Shown: piece by piece, positions 60,124-64,000 of the stretch
Numbering within the stretch: position 1 is the stretch's first letter
How the letters are laid out: each line of letters begins with the position of its first letter
DNA from: Panagrolaimus kolymaensis
Lineage: Eukaryota > Nematoda > Chromadorea > Rhabditida > Panagrolaimidae
NCBI GenBank assembly: GCA_028622995.1
Contig: JAJQJQ010000033.1
Location: 2,666,001-2,730,000 of the forward strand
Direction of reading: 5' to 3'
DNA: 64,000 nt
Translations under genes and position numbers: made by a program
The notes under the pieces: model-generated
Database searches by the model: none
Told to the model about the DNA's origin: nothing
What the model saw: the letters and a program-made list of their open reading frames with translations, nothing else

Positions 60124-61151
60124 CCATTAAGCTTTCGTAATTTTCGTAAATCAATTCGTACTCATATTTTATTAATTTATGAATGGCTTCGATCATGGCC
60201 TGATTATTCTTTACTTTCAATGGATGATCAGGTTAGATAGTTTTTAGATAGATTTCTCTGTACACAAGAAAACTTATAGTTTGCTTTTCTGTTCTAAAAT
60301 AGGATAAATAAAATTAAAGGATTTTTAAGATAGCATTGTTACGTAAATGTGTATTATATCATACTGTATTGGATCCATGTTTTATTACAATGCAAATAGG
60401 AGATATGTCTAAATTTGTTATGCAAAATGGAGGCTATGTATCAACGAACGAAGATTGTAATGATGGATGGCAAAATGAAAAAGAAATAAGTCATGAAAGC
60501 AAAAAATTGTAATTCATTCATAAATTTTATAAAAAATTGAGAATGGAACAAATATTTGATTTTTTAGGATTTATTTGCCGTTATTAAAACGACTCGTCTC
60601 TGAAATTGTTGCACCTATGGTTGCGATGGATTTATCATTTGAAGAATTTGTAGCATTAAAATCTTTAGTTTCAATCCAAGGAAGTTAGTTTTTGGGTTAT
60701 TGAAAGATTTTTCAAACAAAAATTTTATCATTTTTAGCGATGGGAAATATTTCTCCCATGGGAAAACCAATCCTAAAGCGAAATACAGATTCCATTTGTC
60801 AAGCTTTATTCGAACATGTTTCCCCAAAATTTGACAAGGCTGAAAGAATTGGAAATATTATTCTTTTGCTTTCTCCCATTTTTGGAATAGGTGATTGCTT
60901 TGTTGAATCCCATCATCAAGTTTATTTCTTTGATTTATGGCAACTTGATTCATTGCTTCTTCAACTTTTAAAAAACAAAGTTTGAATTTTTTGTTTTTGT
61001 TTATGCAAATAAATATTTCATTTTTTTTCCACACATTTTTTTCTATAAAAGCAAAACAATGACATCAAAAATAATCAGTCGTATTTGTTCGCTGCTTTCA
61101 ACAACGAACGTTACATTTTGTTCTCGCTTCTGCCCATTTTTTGGTTAAAAA

Positions 61152-64000
61152 ATGGCACAACATCCGCCGCCTCATTCATCTGGTTTACCATCGGCAACCA
61201 TCTCTTCAATTGATGCTGCTGTTGCTGCAATACTCAATGATGATCCATCAACAAATTCAAATATTGATATCGTTGGAACTGCTGTTGCTCTTTCAAATGG
61301 AACCATGGATCGTGTGGAATTGATGATGAACAAACTTCGGTGTCGTGGTCGTCGTCTTCGTCCATCTCGTCGTCCTCTTACTGTTGATCGTCCATTTGCT
61401 CGACAATTACCATCACCTCCAACAATGACTGCTATTTCACCTGTCTATCCAACTGCTCAAGCTATTTCTCCTGAACCTAGGACTGCTTTCAGCCTTTCAC
61501 CTGTATCTCCAATTTCTCGTAAAAAGCTATCAAATGTTCCTAGCAAATCTAAATTAGCTACTGGTCGTGAACGCTCTGTATCTCCTTTGATTACTCCTCA
61601 AAAAAATACTGTAAGTTTTAATTTTTTTGGTGCCTTGTTTTATGGTTGGAAAAACTTACTGTATTATTTTAGCCAACTCGTACTGGACGTGAAAGAACAC
61701 CAAAAAGCGATTCTCAAAATTCTTCTGGTTATCCAACTGCTCTTTCACCTGCTACACCGCCTCATCCTGCAAGTCGGCGTCAATCAATATCAAATGTTGT
61801 TATTCCTTCAACTAGAACGGCGCTTGAAGTAACACCACCAAGAAGAATGGATCAAAGCCATCCTGCTGCTCATATCGGAACTGTTCGTGATCCAAGTGAA
61901 CGTTCAACAAGAACTGGACGAGAAGCTTCACAACATTCACCTTGTTATCGTATGGGAATAACTCCAACTACTCCACCATCTTCTCGTCGAAAAACTTCTC
62001 GTGGTGTTTCACCTTTAGTAAGTTCATCAAATCATGCAATTTAAAAGAAATTTCATATTTTTTAAGAATTAACCTTATTTAATATGTTTTTCTTCTAATG
62101 TTTACTTTAAATAATTAACCAACATTTTTTTAGCAGCTTCGTACTGGTCGAGAACGAACTCGAAGCAATTCGTCTCAACGTTCTTCTGGATATCCAACAG
62201 CTCTTTCGCCTGCAACACCTCCTCTACCTGCAAGTCGGCGTCAATCCATTTCGAACATCCTTATTCCTTCAACAAGAACTGGTCTTGATGTTACACCTCC
62301 AAAAAGAGATGCCAAAAGCTATTTTGGTACTCCTTCTCAACTTGCAACAGCTCATGAAAATAGCGAAGGTTCAACAAAAACTGGTCGTGAAGCATCTCAA
62401 CGTTCGCCTGCAACACCTTCTCATCCTGCAAGTCGTCGGCAATCAATTTCAAATGTTCTCATTCCTTCAACTCGCCCAAAGCTTGAACGTTCTCCTCTTC
62501 AAACTGGCCGTGAACTCAGTCAACGATCGTCGGATCAAGGAAGTTTTAGTGATACGTCTGCTGGAGGAAGTTATGCGTCTGATAATGGTCTTCGAACAGC
62601 TCTTGCACTTTCTCCTTATTCTGGGTCACCAATAAAAGATGGGGAAAACAAACCGTTTGTTTAAAAATATTTTTTTCATTTATGTAAAATTTTTATTGTT
62701 TTAGAGTTCTAACTCCTGCTCAACAATGGTCTAATGTTAAGCCTGGTCGTGGTCCTAAGATTTGTCCTGCTAAATCGCCTGTTCTCAATACTGCTCGCGA
62801 AGTTAAACCTAAAAGTCGTTGTTCTGGAACTTCTCAACGTGAAGGCAAGCATACTCCAGAAAAGATTTGGAATGATCTCGTCCAAGCTTCGCAACAACAA
62901 GATGCGAAAGAAGCTACAAAACCATCTGGATTACATACTTCGCGTGTTGCTCCTACAATTTCGGTTAGCTTACTTTTAAAAAATTGACAAAATATTTATA
63001 AATTTTTAGCCTTTACCTAGTCGTGAACCTTTGCTTACAACTGCTCGACGCGCCGCAACACCACCTTCTGCAACTTGTAAACCATCTACAAATATTCTTG
63101 CTCCTTCAACTCGTACAGGTCTTGAACATACTCCTTTGCAAAGTGGCCGCGAACCTAGTGAACGCTCAATTAGAACTGGTCGGGATGCTTCTCAGCGTTC
63201 TTCTGGTTATCCAACTGCACTTTCACCAGCAACACCACCTCTACCAGCAAGTCGTCGACAATCTATCTCAAATGTTAAAATTCCTTCCACTCGTACTGGT
63301 TTAGATGTTACACCACAGCGAATTCAACCTGTTACTCCTTTTCAACTTGCAACAGGTCATGAATCTAGTGAATGCTCAACACGAACTGGTCGTGAAACTT
63401 CTCAACGCTCACCTTCAACGCCGCCATCACGAGCAAATCGTCGTCAATCAATCTCTGATGTTCGAATTCCTTCCACTCACACTGGACATGAACATACGCC
63501 ATCAGAAAGTAGTTTAGAACGTTCAATTTCTGAAAATCCATCACATCGTACTCAAAATTCACCTTCATGCCAATCAAGTAGAAAAGAACCGATTGTTCAA
63601 CAAGGTCAACCTGCAATGGTAAGTTAAGCTTCTAATTTTTATTTTTTTAAATTTATTTTTAGGGTTCATTTCATGCATCTTCACCGCGTTCTTCTGGTTA
63701 TCCAACGGCTCTTTCTCCTGCTACACCACCTCTACCAGCAAGTCGCCGACAATCAATCTCAAATGTGGTTATTCCTTCAACTAGAACGGGGCTTGAAGTA
63801 ACGCCACCACGGAGAATGGATCAAAGCCATCCTGCTGCTCATATCGGAACTGTTCGTGATCCAAGTGAACGTTCAACAAGAACTGGACGAGAAGCTTCAC
63901 AACATTCACCTTCAACACCTCGTACTCCAGCCAGTCGTGTTCATTCAATCTCCAATGTTAATGTTGCTTCAACTCGTACAGGCCTTGAACACACTCCTCT
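61152..64000 (+). CDS. Repetitive Ser/Thr/Pro/Arg-rich disordered protein (open at right edge)
   Basis: Exons begin 61152-61611 (ATG MAQHPPPHSSGLPSA) and continue after short introns near 61612-61673, 62018-62133, 62660-62703, 62965-63009 and 63617-63661, to the window end. After a unique N-terminal part, the protein consists of alternating modules. One is SSGYPTALSPATPPLPASRR followed by QSISNVxIPSTRTGLxVTPP; the other centres on ERSTRTGREASQRSP. RRQSIS occurs six times intact (near 61762, 62240, 62428, 63253, 63442 and 63748), with one variant RVHSIS near 63937. Dense RRxS and SP/TP sites imply phosphorylation by basophilic (PKA/Aurora-like) and proline-directed kinases (inference). No folded domain is seen and I recognise no family. 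Repeats may cause assembly errors. Confidence 0.8.

Larger units (their letters stand above)
56604..60127. mobile_element. Complete non-autonomous LTR retroelement with CCAT target-site duplication
   Basis: Two 205-bp direct repeats (56608-56812 and 59919-60123) begin TG and end CA and are flanked by CCAT at 56604-56607 and 60124-60127. The internal region is 3.1 kb and AT-rich. It contains one gag-like open frame but no recognisable protease, reverse transcriptase, RNase H or integrase motif. This fits a non-autonomous (LARD-like) element mobilised in trans. Four-base duplications fit Ty3/gypsy or BEL-Pao type integrases, which I cannot separate here. Confidence 0.93.
55730..60985 (+). pseudogene. 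Nuclear hormone receptor (supplementary NHR), coding exon split by an LTR element
   Basis: Exons: 55730-55739 (tentative start), 55792-55847, 55894-56068, 56119-56213, 56264-56536, 56580-56607 with continuation 60128-60231, then 60330-60508, 60568-60683 and 60738-60985. The DNA-binding domain has both C4 zinc fingers: CKICSAHATGFHF, CSACAAFFRR in the P-box region, YKCQLGNNKC and CRACRYVRCINVGM. The ligand-binding domain has EWLRSWPDYSLLSMDDQ, then IALLRKC, and ends with NIILLLSPIFG and LDSLLLQLL. All intron phases agree. The exon opened at 56580 stops in frame within the inserted LTR (after about 14 codons of LTR). Skipping 56608-60127 restores the frame exactly with one CCAT. As sequenced, the full-length receptor cannot be made unless the insert is spliced out. 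It would otherwise be a ligand-regulated transcription factor. Confidence 0.88.

Overview
The window is nuclear DNA from a nematode. Four things support this: very AT-rich intergenic sequence, introns of about 43-60 nt ending in TTTTTAG, splice-acceptor sequences directly upstream of start codons (trans-splicing type), and the gene content, which includes a supplementary-type nuclear receptor, a myristoylation-type globin, a secreted Cys-rich protein and a nematode-like RPS28. I cannot name the species; a chromadorean is most likely (inference). All exon models were built by eye from reading frame and splice signals.

Layout. 1-231 (-) is the 5' end of an OTUD6-type deubiquitinase gene. 822-1855 (-) is a secreted protein resembling the ML lipid-recognition fold. 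3119-8623 (+) is an hnRNP U-like protein (SAP, polyproline repeats, SPRY, P-loop kinase-like). A minus-strand block follows: a protein kinase (10509-9193, apparently continuing past its stop to 8959), a GT49/B4GAT1-like glycosyltransferase (12286-10801), a Gly-rich secreted protein (14017-13261), a PP1-like phosphatase (15799-14570) and transketolase (18282-16313). tRNA-Gly(UCC) lies at 19714-19784 (-). Then come an orphan secreted protein (20172-20849, +) and a Ser/Pro-rich coiled-coil protein (23371-21338, -).

23.4-37.2 kb is a gene desert full of A and T runs. It carries a perfect 96-bp inverted repeat with a 16-nt loop at 25337-25544. Next are a secreted peptide-precursor-like gene with a C-x6-C motif (37232-39742, +), a Cys-rich secreted protein (40635-42791, +), the close pair MPDU1 then TIMM29 (44649-42941, -, candidate operon) and a globin (45858-47361, +). 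A second gene-poor stretch runs from 47.4 to 52.2 kb. It is followed by a Na+/H+ exchanger (54391-52187, -) and RPS28 (55126-55320, +).

The most striking locus is 55730-60985. A nuclear hormone receptor gene is split within a coding exon of its ligand-binding domain by a 3.5-kb LTR retroelement. The element has two apparently identical 205-bp TG...CA LTRs and a CCAT target-site duplication. Its internal part lacks any recognisable polymerase, so it looks non-autonomous and very recently inserted. The window ends inside a large repetitive Ser/Thr/Pro/Arg-rich gene (61152-64000+, +) built from modules with a recurring RRQSIS motif.
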